Source: Eubacterium plexicaudatum ASF492 (lineage in GTDB: Bacteria > Bacillota > Clostridia > Lachnospirales > Lachnospiraceae). Taken from it: a stretch of 64,000 nt of DNA. A program made the position numbers and the translations under genes. A model generated the notes under the pieces. The model did not search any database and had not been told where the DNA came from. It saw only the letters and a program-made list of their open reading frames with translations. Below, piece after piece: positions 18,698 through 28,251 of this stretch (its first letter is position 1; every line of letters starts with the position of its first letter). The DNA is taken from positions 1,116,001-1,180,000 of the forward strand of contig NZ_AQFT02000001.1 of NCBI RefSeq assembly GCF_000364225.2, given 5' to 3'.

Positions 18698-18951
18698 ATG
18701 CGGCTAAGAGAGTTGGAAGAAAAAAGCGTCATTAATATGAAAAACTGCAAATGCCTCGGAAATGTGGTGGACCTTGATATAGATGAAAAAGACGGCTGTA
18801 TTCGTGCACTTATTTTACCGGGTCCGGGGCATTTTTTCGGAATTTTCTGCCGGGAATACGAACTGTTTATTCCATGGTGTGATGTGAAAAAATCGGGCCG
18901 GAAATTATTTTGGTGGATGTGGATGAAAAGGAAGTGACGCATAAATTATAG
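18698..18951 (+). CDS. YlmC/YmxH-family PRC-barrel sporulation protein (frameshift)
   Basis: A PRC-barrel protein of the YlmC/YmxH group present in spore formers. It starts MRLRELEEKSVINMKNCKCL and has the typical GNVVDLDIDEKDGCI and GHFFGIFCREYELFIPWCD. The frame goes wrong at the A6 run 18887-18892; with one A added it ends KKIGPEIILVDVDEKEV and stops at 18949-18951, 84 residues, the usual size. GTG 18686 is an alternative start. It lies between ychF and nrdR, a neighbourhood seen in other Clostridia. Confidence 0.85.
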
Positions 18952-19088
18952 CCTAAATCCGCAGCGGTTTACACAAAGGGAACTGTTACAAAAGTTTTAC
19001 AAATAAATGTAAAAATCCATTGACAGCTATTGCATGAAAGGTTAAACTGAGCCTATACGTAAGAAAAATCCGGAAAGGAGAAACAGGC

Positions 19089-19541
19089 ATGAAGTGTCCA
19101 TTTTGCAGCAGCGATAATACAAGAGTAATTGATTCAAGGCCGGCAGATGATAACAGTTCCATACGCCGCCGCAGATTGTGTGACGCATGTAAAAAACGTT
19201 TTACAACGTATGAAAAAGTAGAGACCATTCCTTTGATTGTTATTAAAAAAGATAACAACAGGGAGCAGTTTGACCGTTCCAAGATAGAAGCAGGGATTTT
19301 GCGCGCCTGCCATAAGCGTCCGATTTCTGTCAATGCCATTAACAAACTTGTGGATGACATTGAGACAGAGATTTTTAATATGGAAGAAAAAGAAATTCCA
19401 AGTACGGTCATCGGTGAGATTGTAATGGATAAATTAAAAGATTTGGAAGCAGTCGCATATGTACGTTTTGCGTCGGTTTACCGCGAATTTAAAGATATCA
19501 ATACCTTTATGGACGAATTAAAAAAAATACTGGATAAGTAG
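19089..19541 (+). CDS. nrdR: Transcriptional repressor NrdR
   Basis: Nucleotide-sensing repressor of ribonucleotide reductase genes. The 150 residues contain an N-terminal zinc ribbon ([17 protein letters not shown], then [16 protein letters not shown]) and an ATP-cone domain from about residue 49 ([19 protein letters not shown]). ATG 19089 follows GGAAAGGAG. No nrd gene is in the window. Normal family member. Confidence 0.97.
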   Translation: MKCPFCSSDNTRVIDSRPADDNSSIRRRRLCDACKKRFTTYEKVETIPLIVIKKDNNREQFDRSKIEAGILRACHKRPISVNAINKLVDDIETEIFNMEEKEIPSTVIGEIVMDKLKDLEAVAYVRFASVYREFKDINTFMDELKKILDK

Positions 19542-19555
19542 AAGGATGGGGACAG

Positions 19556-20071
19556 ATGCTGCATAAGTTTTATCCGTCCGAGTATGTGGACTCGGTGTAT
19601 CGGATTGATTTTGAACATTTGCATAAACAGGGTTACCGCGGAGTGATCTTTGACATAGACAATACGCTTGTTCCGCATGGAGCGCCGGCAGATGCACAGG
19701 CGGAGCAGCTGTTTGCACATTTAAAAAAACTGGGTTTTCGGTGCTGTCTGCTGTCAAATAATAAAGAACCGCGCGTGCGGATGTTTAACCGGACAATTCG
19801 GGCGGAATATATTTTTAAGGCACACAAACCGCGTACGGCAAATTATAAAAAGGCAATGCAGCTTTTGAAGACGACGAAAGACAATACATTGTTTGTCGGT
19901 GACCAGATTTTTACCGATATATGGGGAGCAAATCTGACAGGAATCCGGACCATTCTTGTAAAACCGATCAATCCGAAAGAAGAGATTCAGATTGTGCTGA
20001 AACGTTATCCTGAAAAGCTGGTTCTTCATTTTTATAAAAAGTGGCAAAAACGTAAAAAACAAGACAAATGA
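19556..20071 (+). CDS. YqeG-family HAD IIIA phosphatase
   Basis: HAD-superfamily phosphatase of 171 residues in the YqeG group. Motif I is GVIFDIDNTLVPHGAP, motif II CCLLSNNKEPRV and motif III VGDQIFTDIWGAN. It starts FYPSEYVDSVYRIDFEHL, the family's usual N terminus. ATG 19556 is 14 bp after nrdR, so both are likely cotranscribed. Members are linked to phosphatidylglycerophosphate dephosphorylation in some organisms and to sporulation neighbourhoods in Clostridia; which applies here is not known. Confidence 0.9.
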   Translation: MLHKFYPSEYVDSVYRIDFEHLHKQGYRGVIFDIDNTLVPHGAPADAQAEQLFAHLKKLGFRCCLLSNNKEPRVRMFNRTIRAEYIFKAHKPRTANYKKAMQLLKTTKDNTLFVGDQIFTDIWGANLTGIRTILVKPINPKEEIQIVLKRYPEKLVLHFYKKWQKRKKQDK

Positions 20072-20091
20072 CAGACAGGAAAGGAAGAGAA

Positions 20092-20532
20092 ATGAAAATA
20101 ATTATTGGCAACGACCATGCGTCACCGGAAATGAAAAGAGAGCTTGTAAAATATTTAAACGAGCTTGGGCATGAGGTGATCAACTTTGGTGTGGATACAT
20201 CGGAAAGCTGTAATTATCCGGAGATTGGCGAAAAAGTGGGACGCGCGATTGCGGCAGGAGAAGCGGACTGCGGCATTTTGATCTGTGGTACGGGTGTCGG
20301 CATTTCTCTTGCTGCGAATAAAGTAAAGGGGGTGCGTGCGGCCGTATGCTCGGAAACGACAACAGCCAGATATGTAAAACAGCATAACAATGCAAACATT
20401 ATTGCATTCGGATCCAGAATTGTCGGAATTGAGACGGCAAAAGATATTGTCAGCTCATATCTGGAAGCGGAATTTGAAGGCGGCAGACATCAGACACGGA
20501 TTGATATGATCCACGAGATTGAAAACCGTTAA
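20092..20532 (+). CDS. rpiB: Ribose 5-phosphate isomerase B
   Basis: Interconverts ribose 5-phosphate and ribulose 5-phosphate (LacAB/RpiB family). ATG 20092 behind AAAGGAAGAG gives 146 residues starting MKIIIGNDHASPEMK, with the conserved Asp-His pair, then ADCGILICGTGVGISLAANK with the active-site Cys, and the GSRIVG motif. It starts 20 bp after the yqeG-like gene. In some Clostridia the same family acts on allose 6-phosphate; there is no allose context here. Confidence 0.95.
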   Translation: MKIIIGNDHASPEMKRELVKYLNELGHEVINFGVDTSESCNYPEIGEKVGRAIAAGEADCGILICGTGVGISLAANKVKGVRAAVCSETTTARYVKQHNNANIIAFGSRIVGIETAKDIVSSYLEAEFEGGRHQTRIDMIHEIENR

Positions 20533-20618
20533 AAAAACAGTTGAAATATGGACATATTTATTATATGATAGAGAAAGTGGGTATAAAACCCAGATTGTTT
20601 TAAGGAGGAAAGAATCGA

Positions 20619-21175
20619 ATGATTTCAGCAGGAGATTTTAGAAACGGAATTACGATTGAATTTGAAGGCAATATTTATCAGATTATTGAGTTTCAGCATG
20701 TAAAACCAGGAAAAGGGGCAGCTTTTGTAAGAACAAAGTTAAAAATATCAAGAGCGGCGGCGTTGTGGAAAAAACGTTTCGTCCGGTAGATAAATGCCCG
20801 CAGGCACGCATTGACCGTAAGGACATGCAGTATTTATATTCCGATGGTGATCTGTTTTACTTTATGGATGTTGAAACGTATGAACAGATTCCAATTGGAA
20901 CGGCTACAATCGGAGATGCTTTGAAGTTCGTTAAGGACAATGAGATGGTAAAGATCTGTTCTTATAACGGAGAAGTATTTGCAGTAGAACCGCCGCTTTT
21001 TGTAGAGCTGGAGATTTCCGAGACAGAGCCGGGCGTAAAAGGCGATACGGCTACGGGCGCTACAAAGCCTGCAACGGTGGAGACCGGCGCTACCGTATAT
21101 GTACCGCTGTTTGTCAATCAGGGTGACACAATTAAGATTGATACAAGAACCGGCGAGTATTTATCCAGAGTATAA
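20619..21175 (+). CDS. efp: Translation elongation factor P (frameshift in A run)
   Basis: EF-P relieves ribosome stalling at polyproline. ATG 20619 follows TAAGGAGGAAAG and begins [20 protein letters not shown]; the modification-site loop is [15 protein letters not shown]. The frame then fails at the A5 run 20741-20745. One added A gives [14 protein letters not shown] and continues through the KOW/OB domains to [12 protein letters not shown] at 21175. The repaired length is exactly 185 residues, the standard EF-P length. A real loss of efp is unlikely in a dividing Clostridium, so this locus is the strongest single case for a base-calling error. Confidence 0.95.
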
Positions 21176-21229
21176 AAAACATTACAGTTGGTAAACATTT
21201 CTTTATAGATTTTGTAAGGGGAGATTGTT

Positions 21230-21610
21230 ATGTTGACGGTCGGAATCAGTAAGGAATTAAACAGAAGTGTGACAAAGGAAACGACTGCTGCGGCTTTGGG
21301 CAGCGGACTGCTGGACGTCTATGCAACTCCGGCAATGATTGCGCTGATGGAAGAGACGTGCATGAAGAGCGTACAGGAGGAACTGGACGAAGGATGCGGG
21401 ACGGTTGGGACCGGACTGACGATTCATCATGTATCGGCGACACCGGTAGGGATGAATGTGCGCTGTATCAGCAAGCTTGTTGAAGTAGACGGACGCAAGC
21501 TGGTGTTTGATGTGCAGGCGTTTGATGATGCCGGATTGATCGGACAGGGAACGCATGAGCGGTTTATTATTGAAAATGACAAATTTTTCAAAAAGCAGAA
21601 AAAAAATTAG
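21230..21610 (+). CDS. Hotdog-fold thioesterase, FlK-like
   Basis: A 126-residue hotdog protein resembling the fluoroacetyl-CoA thioesterase (FlK) group. Seen: LDVYATPAMIALMEETCMKS (the Glu/Thr-rich helix), a GTGLTIHHVSATPVGMNV strand pair with the active His, and the end VQAFDDAGLIGQGTHERFII. Members hydrolyse short acyl-CoAs; the natural substrate in gut Clostridia is unknown. ATG 21230 follows AAGGGGAG. It shares a terminator with the S1-domain gene that converges on it. Confidence 0.85.
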   Translation: MLTVGISKELNRSVTKETTAAALGSGLLDVYATPAMIALMEETCMKSVQEELDEGCGTVGTGLTIHHVSATPVGMNVRCISKLVEVDGRKLVFDVQAFDDAGLIGQGTHERFIIENDKFFKKQKKN

Positions 21611-21660
21611 AAGCATAACATGCTGAAAATAGCCGGTAACACATACGGCATAACGAAAGA

Positions 21661-21705
21661 AAAAGGCTTTCGGAACCGATATAAAGGTTCCGAAAGCCTT
21701 TTTGG
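21661..21705. terminator. Bidirectional terminator
   Basis: AAAAGGCTTTCGGAACC (21661-21677) pairs perfectly with GGTTCCGAAAGCCTTTT (21686-21702), loop of 8, with A and T runs on both sides. It serves the thioesterase gene on the plus strand and the S1-domain gene on the minus strand. Confidence 0.93.
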
Positions 21706-21733
21706 CATATCATATTCCGATACGGAGTCGGTC

Positions 21734-22651
21734 TTACTTAAGATGCAGTTTGGCAATCAGGTCACCCAGAGAGGTGGAAGCCGATTCATTCGAATGATAT
21801 TCCGCTGCCTGCGCCGATTCATCCGCATCTGATTCCGTAATTTCCTCTAAAGCACGAATGCTTAAAGCAATTCGGTTGTCATTTGTGTTCAGTATTTTCG
21901 CACGTACATTTTGACCGACCTTGAGTACTTCCGATGGCTTGCGAATTCGCCGCTCACAGATCTGAGATACGTGTACCAGTCCGGTAAGACCGTTTCCGAT
22001 ATTAACAAAGGCACCGTAATTTGTAAGGCTTTCTACCGTGCCTTCTACGACAGTGCCGGGTACAAGCATGGAGATACGGTGATTTCTTTCTTCTTCCGCG
22101 CGTTCTTTTAATACGGATTTTGCAGACAGCACCAGCTTTTCCTTTTGTGCATCTACAGTAATCACGCGTACTTCCAGGTCTTTTCCGATAAAAACGGAAG
22201 GATCTTCCACATAATCCAGACTAAGCTGCGAAGCAGGAATAAATGCACGCAACCCTTCTGCGTATGTGACAACACCGGCATTGACCGCTTCCTTTACACT
22301 AACGGTCAGAATCGTTTCCTGTTCCATGGCCGTTTTTAATTTCTCCCAGCCAAGCATCCGGTTTGCTTCTTTTTTGGACAAAACGATATTGCCGTCGCCA
22401 TCGTCGGTGCAGATGACCGTAGCCTGTATTTCATCTCCGGGATGCAGATTCTGTAAGATCGAGTAGTCCGGATCGTCACTTAAGTCCGTTGCTTTGATAA
22501 TGCCGGGAGCATAATATTTTAAGTCTAAGGTCGCCTCTTCCTCCGACACGGCGATAACGGTAGCAGTAACAATATCTCCTTCGCTGATGCGGCGAAAAGA
22601 AGCCTCCAGTTCCGCTTTGTAGTCTTCCATTGTTTCCATATGTTCTTCCAT
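21734..22651 (-). CDS. S1 RNA-binding domain protein (RpsA-like)
   Basis: A 305-residue protein with three S1 domains: about residues 20-95 (GDIVTATVIAVSEEEATLDL), 105-180 (ILTVSVKEAVNAGVV; AFIPASQLS) and 190-260 (GTVVEGTVESLTNYGAFVNI; GLVHVSQI). It resembles the short ribosomal protein S1 homologues of Firmicutes that have three or four repeats rather than six. The C-terminal tail is acidic and Ser-rich. ATG 22651 follows GGAAAGGACGG. It is expected to bind mRNA or the ribosome; whether it acts as a true S1 is not settled for this group. Confidence 0.88.
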   Translation of the reverse strand: MEEHMETMEDYKAELEASFRRISEGDIVTATVIAVSEEEATLDLKYYAPGIIKATDLSDDPDYSILQNLHPGDEIQATVICTDDGDGNIVLSKKEANRMLGWEKLKTAMEQETILTVSVKEAVNAGVVTYAEGLRAFIPASQLSLDYVEDPSVFIGKDLEVRVITVDAQKEKLVLSAKSVLKERAEEERNHRISMLVPGTVVEGTVESLTNYGAFVNIGNGLTGLVHVSQICERRIRKPSEVLKVGQNVRAKILNTNDNRIALSIRALEEITESDADESAQAAEYHSNESASTSLGDLIAKLHLK

Positions 22652-22891
22652 TATCCGTCCTTTCCGTTACGAACGGCAGCAAAAGCCGTGAATCGTAACT
22701 GTTTCCTGATCGCGGGTATACCGCGCTTTTTTTATTTTATCATGAAATGTGGTATTTGAACAGGGTGGAAATTTGCACGAAAATCAATACAAATTATGGA
22801 CATGGCATTTGCTATGACTTATAATAAAAGAAATTCGGAAGTGTTCGGATTCGGCGTACCTAAAAATGGAAGCAGGGAAAGGAAAAGGCAA

Positions 22892-23911
22892 ATGAACGAT
22901 AAATATGAACAATATGATAAAAAAGAGCAAAACATTAGTTTTGCAACAATCGGTACAAGTAAAATTACGGAAAAATTTCTGGAAGAAGCGCAGCAAAACG
23001 AGAATTTTCATTTGCATGCGGTATATTCAAGAAGTATGAAAAAGGCGGAAGCGTTTGCACAAAAATATGCTGCGGACCGGCATTATGACAATTTGGATGA
23101 TCTGGCTGCAGATCAGGAAGTGAAAGCAGTATATATCGCAAGTCCGAATGCCATGCATTATGAGCAGGTCATGAAGATGATCGAAGCAGGGAAACATGTG
23201 TTATGTGAAAAACCGGTCGCGTCCAATTTTCAGGAGGCAGAGCAGATGTTTAAACTGGCGGATCAGCACCATACGGTTTTGATGGAAGCCATGCGTTCGC
23301 TGCATGATCCGGACTTTGCATGTATAAAAAACAATATACATAAACTCGGCACCGTCCGGCGGGCAACTTTTCGATTTTGCCAGTATTCAAGCCGGTACGA
23401 TGACTTTAAAGCCGGAGGAAGGCAGAATATTTTCGATCCGAAATGTTCCGGCGGAGCGCTGATGGATCTGGGTGTTTACTGTATAGAGCCTATGGTAGCA
23501 TTGTTTGGAAAACCACAGGCGCTGCAGGCAACTTCGGTGATGCTTTCCGGCGGCATTGATGGTGCGGGGACGATTCTTGCAGATTATAAAGACATGATTG
23601 CCGAACTGGTTTATTCTAAAATTACAGACTCGGACTTGCCAAGTGAAATCCAGGGAGAGCAGGCTGTTATGACAATCAAAACGATTGCAAATCCTGGGGA
23701 AATTGAAATTCGGTATTATAATGGACAAACGGAAAAGCCGGAAACGGAACCTTGTGACAGCAATCTGAAATATGAGATACAGGCATTTGTGGATGCTGTA
23801 AACGGAAAGAAAGATGTCACGGATTTTCGCAATATTTCGCTGCAGTCGATGAACATTATGGACCGGGCGAGAAAGATTTGCGGCATTCGGTTTCCTGCAG
23901 ACCGTATTTAA
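22892..23911 (+). CDS. Gfo/Idh/MocA-family oxidoreductase
   Basis: NAD(P)-dependent dehydrogenase of 339 residues. The N-terminal Rossmann fold starts SFATIGTSKITEKFLEEA; AVYIASPNAMHYEQ and the family signature HVLCEKPVASN follow near residues 80-105. The C-terminal alpha/beta domain includes SGGALMDLGVYCIEPMVALF, with the GG..D.G..C motif. ATG 22892 is preceded by GGAAAGGAAAAGG; an in-frame start at 22796 lacks a site. Sugars or inositols are usual substrates; no pathway partner is adjacent, so the substrate is open. Confidence 0.92.
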   Translation: MNDKYEQYDKKEQNISFATIGTSKITEKFLEEAQQNENFHLHAVYSRSMKKAEAFAQKYAADRHYDNLDDLAADQEVKAVYIASPNAMHYEQVMKMIEAGKHVLCEKPVASNFQEAEQMFKLADQHHTVLMEAMRSLHDPDFACIKNNIHKLGTVRRATFRFCQYSSRYDDFKAGGRQNIFDPKCSGGALMDLGVYCIEPMVALFGKPQALQATSVMLSGGIDGAGTILADYKDMIAELVYSKITDSDLPSEIQGEQAVMTIKTIANPGEIEIRYYNGQTEKPETEPCDSNLKYEIQAFVDAVNGKKDVTDFRNISLQSMNIMDRARKICGIRFPADRI

Positions 23912-24064
23912 AAAGTATGAAAATTCAGCTAGGCAGGGAGTTTTACGGAGTATGATCCGGTCTTTTATCGTCTTTTGGTACAAGAAAGTGGTCTATTGGT
24001 GCAATCTGGATTAAAAGGGCAGCATATTCAGTCGATATAATTCATAAAAAGGAGAGTGCGGATT

Positions 24065-24925
24065 ATGAATACGGACTACAGTCAGTTTTGCAGAGGGACA
24101 ACAGTCATTCCTTCTTATGGAAATGGGAACTATAAAAAAGATACCCTTGTTAAATATGAGTTTAATACGACGGATGAGCATGGCAACAAGATTATGGATC
24201 AGATGACAAAAGAGGAAACTCTGCAGGCGATGAAAGACATCCGTTCACAGTATGGGGACGGGGTTATCGTGGAATTTTCGGGAGATGGCATGGCGGCTCT
24301 TGTAGAAGGCAAGAAGGCAAGCACTCTTTCAAAAGATCAGGAAGAGGCGGCCAGAGCAAAAAATGCTGCATTTCAGCAGGAAATTACACAGATAGATAAT
24401 GTCCTTTACGATTTGCCGGAATATTCCGGAATGTACGATGCAGATAAGGCGGTTGCGTCTGCGCTGGAAAACTGCAAAAAAGAGGAAAAGGGTTTTGTGT
24501 ATGATATTATTCGGCAAAATTTCCTTATTGGAAATGCAGGCTCAATGACGGAGGAGGAACGGCAGGCGAATATTTCGCTTGGTATGAAAAAAGCGGAATA
24601 TGCGGCACAGAATTTTATTCCGGAAGATAAAAGAGAGTCTTTTTTAGATGCAATGAAATCAATTGCCAAACTGGCCGGTGCAGGAAAAGCCGACAGCAGC
24701 GGAAATATGGATTACGGAGTTCCAAAAGGAAAATATCTGGGGCATGGCAGCGGACTTGTAAGGACTACGGATGTGACTGAAAAAATGAAGACGGTGGATA
24801 AAGAGGCATATGCCGAATATCAGAAGAAGATGAAAAACGATGACAGTGGTCTTGATTCATTAAAATATCTTTTAAACTGGTATATGAATGCGGCACAGAA
24901 AAATCCTTCTATGTTTGAATCATAA
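24065..24925 (+). CDS. Uncharacterised protein (286 aa)
   Basis: I do not recognise the family. ATG 24065 is 9 bp behind AAAAAGGAGA. The protein is soluble, charged and mostly helical: no signal peptide and no membrane segment. Recognisable stretches are MNTDYSQFCRGTTVIPSYGN, a Lys/Glu-rich middle with MTEEERQANISLGMKKAEYA, and a C-terminal LKYLLNWYMNAAQKNPSMF. The pattern of conserved-looking helices before a C-terminal LNWYM is reminiscent of uncharacterised Lachnospiraceae proteins, but this is not an identification. It has its own terminator and no operon partner. Confidence 0.8.
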   Translation: MNTDYSQFCRGTTVIPSYGNGNYKKDTLVKYEFNTTDEHGNKIMDQMTKEETLQAMKDIRSQYGDGVIVEFSGDGMAALVEGKKASTLSKDQEEAARAKNAAFQQEITQIDNVLYDLPEYSGMYDADKAVASALENCKKEEKGFVYDIIRQNFLIGNAGSMTEEERQANISLGMKKAEYAAQNFIPEDKRESFLDAMKSIAKLAGAGKADSSGNMDYGVPKGKYLGHGSGLVRTTDVTEKMKTVDKEAYAEYQKKMKNDDSGLDSLKYLLNWYMNAAQKNPSMFES

Positions 24926-24928
24926 AAG

Positions 24929-24981
24929 AAACGCCGAGAGCTTGCATAAATTTTGTGTTTATGCGGCTTCCCGGCGTTTTT
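24929..24981. terminator. Bidirectional terminator
   Basis: AACGCCG near 24930 pairs with CGGCGTT near 24972-24978, and GCATAAA pairs with TTTATGC inside; A-rich before and T5 after. It lies between two convergent genes. Confidence 0.85.
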
Positions 24982-24988
24982 CCATTAT

Positions 24989-25767
24989 TTATTTTATCTG
25001 TTTTGCCATAGCAAGCATTTCATCCGCATCCATATCTATATCCATGCCAAACAAGCTGTGATAATTTCCGTCTGCGTTCCAGGAAATACCCTTATAAACC
25101 TGTTCTTCCCGTTCGGAACTTCCGTAAGAAATAAAGAGGTCTCCGGCTTCCGCTGCTTTCAGATCTTCTGCCGTAGGTTCGGCATCCGATGGTAAAAACA
25201 GATAAGCCGCATGGGTGAAATAGTAAGTAATGTCGTCGGATTCCATGACCTGTATATGCTCCAGTTCTTCATCCGTATAGTTCGTGATGCCTTTTTTTAC
25301 CATATAGCTCAACCGTTCGTTGTCTTTTAGATAGCTGACGTTGATTTTTGTAAAGCTTTCGGCTACATTGCCGTTATCATCCATACCGTCTGTATCAACG
25401 GTGTGAGCGTTTTCAAATACAAATCCGTTATCAAACGCTTTTGGCGCGCCTGTCAGAATGTCCGCACGACTTTCCATTTTTGAAAGATCGGTAAATTTCG
25501 TAATTTCCGTACTCGGTGATGATGAGCTTACATAATATGAAATCTTGCCTGCTGCCATACATACGGTTCCGGTCAGTGCACAGGCTAATGCTGCCGCTGC
25601 TACGATTTTTTTGTGCCGAATTTTTTCATAGGGATGACCTCCTTGTTTTCCTGCCACGCCAACTGCGCGTCAATTCGTTGTTTCAAATCAATTGGCGGGT
25701 CGTAGGAGTATGCATCTGCATGAATTGCTGCTTTGATTTGCTTTTCGTTCAAATTACAACCACTCAT
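24989..25767 (-). CDS. Putative anti-sigma factor, single membrane helix (frameshift)
   Basis: The product starts at ATG 25767 behind AGGAGG and overlaps the sigma-factor gene by 14 bp. The first part (MSGCNLNEKQIKAAIHADAY, then PPIDLKQRIDAQLAWQENKE) is cytoplasmic; one base is missing at the T6 run 25621-25626 (A run on the coding strand). After repair, MKKIRHKKIVAAAALACALT leads into one membrane helix and an extracellular domain of about 170 residues, total 259. The topology and tight coupling to an ECF sigma gene indicate a regulator of that sigma factor, although no standard zinc anti-sigma motif is present. The signal sensed is unknown. Confidence 0.75.
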
Positions 25768-26326
25768 ATCTATCCTCCTGTATCCATTCATTTTTTAAAA
25801 GCGATTTCAGATTCTTTCTGGCGGTGAACAGCCTGGATTTTACAGTTCCTTCCATACATTCCATGATTTTTGCAATCTCTTTTGTACCAAGTTCGTTATA
25901 ATAATACAAGATGACTGCTGTCCGCTGACGGTATTCCAATTTGCGGACCGCCTCTGTGATCGCCCGATCCCGCTCATTTTTTAATAGTTGCGTTGCGGGA
26001 GAATCTGTCGTGGATTTGTCTGCAAGCTCTATAATCTGCTCATCCGGCTGTTCCTTGGAATGCTTTTTCGAGATTTGCCAGGCTGTGCGATTCAATATTT
26101 TGTAGAGCCAGTAACGAAACTGTTCATCTTTTTTTAATTCCGTACAATGCAGGTACATTTTAATAAAGGTTTCCTGGGTCACATCTTCACCATCTGCCCG
26201 ATTCCCGGTGATCAGACAAGCCGTACGATACAGCCTGTCATAATATTGCTCATAAAGTTTGTCGAAGGCTGCCCGATCTCCTTTTTTCATACGACGAACC
26301 AGCTCTGTTTCCAGTGTCGAATCCAA
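25754..26326 (-). CDS. ECF-type RNA polymerase sigma factor
   Basis: A 190-residue sigma-70 family protein of the extracytoplasmic-function type. Region 2 spans FDKLYEQYYDRLYRTACLI through GEDVTQETFIKMYLH; region 4 spans LEYRQRTAVILYYYNELGTK through MEGTVKSRLFTARKNLKSLL. The start is TTG 26326, chosen because AAAGGAGGG lies 8 bp upstream. It overlaps the membrane regulator gene, forming a typical ECF sigma/anti-sigma operon. Its targets probably include its own promoter; no clear ECF -35/-10 pair was recognised upstream. Confidence 0.93.
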   Translation of the reverse strand: MDSTLETELVRRMKKGDRAAFDKLYEQYYDRLYRTACLITGNRADGEDVTQETFIKMYLHCTELKKDEQFRYWLYKILNRTAWQISKKHSKEQPDEQIIELADKSTTDSPATQLLKNERDRAITEAVRKLEYRQRTAVILYYYNELGTKEIAKIMECMEGTVKSRLFTARKNLKSLLKNEWIQEDRYEWL

Positions 26327-26723
26327 GCTTCTCCCTCCTTTCGCATCTGCGATTTATCACAGATGCAGCTGCAATTCCGCGGTAATTGTTATTTGATGCA
26401 TCTGTATATAAGAGCATTTGGTTTTTAAAATGGTTCAAAATATTTTTGATTTTTTTTATGTGACAGTAAAAATCTGTTCTGCAGGAATATAGCACATCTT
26501 AGTTTTGAATGTAAGAGCTTTTTTGGGGCAGCGTGTGAATGAGAGCTGGTAAATCAGACCCTGCGCAAGTTACACTATCCTTGTTTTTAATGACTTGAAT
26601 AACGGAGAATTTCTCTGTATAATAAAACTATAGCAGACAGGGAGCCAAAGCCAGAGCGTATTTGAAATATACTCCGGTACGTTAATCTGTCAGACTGGCG
26701 GAAGCCGGAACCGAGGTGATATT
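26327..26723. other. Intergenic region between the sigma operon and the Rpn relic
   Basis: About 400 bp. The left part must contain the sigma operon promoter on the minus strand. The right part holds TATAAT at 26628-26633 and a GC-richer leader (26640-26715) with short inverted repeats that leads into the Rpn fragment. No gene is seen. Confidence 0.5.
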
Positions 26724-26987
26724 GTGCAGGGTAAAACAATACAGGAAGAAGCAAAAGAGAAAACAGCGGTGAAAAAGGAAACATTTGCAAAATATACGGT
26801 GAAAGACAGCGTATTTACGACAATCTTCCAGGATAAGAAATACCTGATACAGCTATACCGTGCGCTCCATCCGGAGGATACGGAGGCTACGGAAGATGCG
26901 CTTATGGATATTACGATAAGGAACGTACTCACGAACGGAATCTATAATGATTATTCCGATTCTTGGTTTATTCCGATTTTAACATAG
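26724..26987 (+). pseudogene. Rpn/PD-(D/E)XK transposase-family fragment (N-terminal)
   Basis: GTG 26724 opens a frame that reads KYTVKDSVFTTIFQDKKYLI, QLYRALHPEDTEATEDALMD and ITIRNVLTNGIYND, the N-terminal part of the Rpn family that precedes the nuclease core. The similarity ends after GIYND; the frame then runs into unrelated sequence and stops at 26987. The nuclease residues and C-terminal half are gone. It cannot simply be joined to the fragment at 13.9 kb, which covers a later part of the same family but is 12.5 kb away. Confidence 0.75.
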
Positions 26988-27117
26988 GCAGACTGGGAAA
27001 TGCAATAAATAATGGCTTTCCAGGCCTGTCTTTTCTTAAAAAAATCGGAATAATTCTTTCAGAAAACCTGCCTTAAAATTAGAATGATATTATAAAAATT
27101 TAAGGAGGTTTTTATTT

Positions 27118-27869
<752 letters not shown>

Positions 27870-27910
27870 TCATTTGATTTAATGAAATTCAAAATTTGCT
27901 ACAAAAGTTT

Positions 27911-28210
27911 ATGCCAAACATTTCATTTCAAATTCTTGAAAATGGATATATTGAAAGTCTTATTCAAGTACATAAATCGGTTTTGATTGATAAAATTAAG
28001 AGATATGGTAGTTATGTAGATGTAAATATAAATAATGCAAGTGAATTATGTGAGAGAGAAAAGATAACTAACAAATATATTTGGCTTTGGGCGTATCATA
28101 ATAAAGTATGCGAATTATATAGATTATCAGAATACCAAGTACAGATTATTTTAGGTATAGATCTAAGAGTGATGAAATCGACTATTTCCTTTGACGATAG
28201 TGAAGGTTAA
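27911..28210 (+). CDS. Hypothetical protein (99 aa)
   Basis: ATG 27911 (or TTG 27896, 15 bp earlier) opens an AT-rich frame to 28210: MPNISFQILENGYIESLIQV ... YIWLWAYHNKVCELYRLSEY. It has no good ribosome site, no signal peptide and no recognised domain. It lies between the glycosidase relic and the AlbA_2 gene. It could be a real small protein or the end of a truncated gene. Confidence 0.4.
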   Translation: MPNISFQILENGYIESLIQVHKSVLIDKIKRYGSYVDVNINNASELCEREKITNKYIWLWAYHNKVCELYRLSEYQVQIILGIDLRVMKSTISFDDSEG

Positions 28211-28251
28211 GTTATTCTAATAAAAATCAGGATAGAAAGCAGGTGACAAGT

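Noticed and set aside
22710..22735. GCGG-GTATA-CCGC hairpin followed by T6
   Set aside because: No plus-strand gene ends before it and the stem is only four pairs; it is probably part of the S1-domain gene's promoter region.
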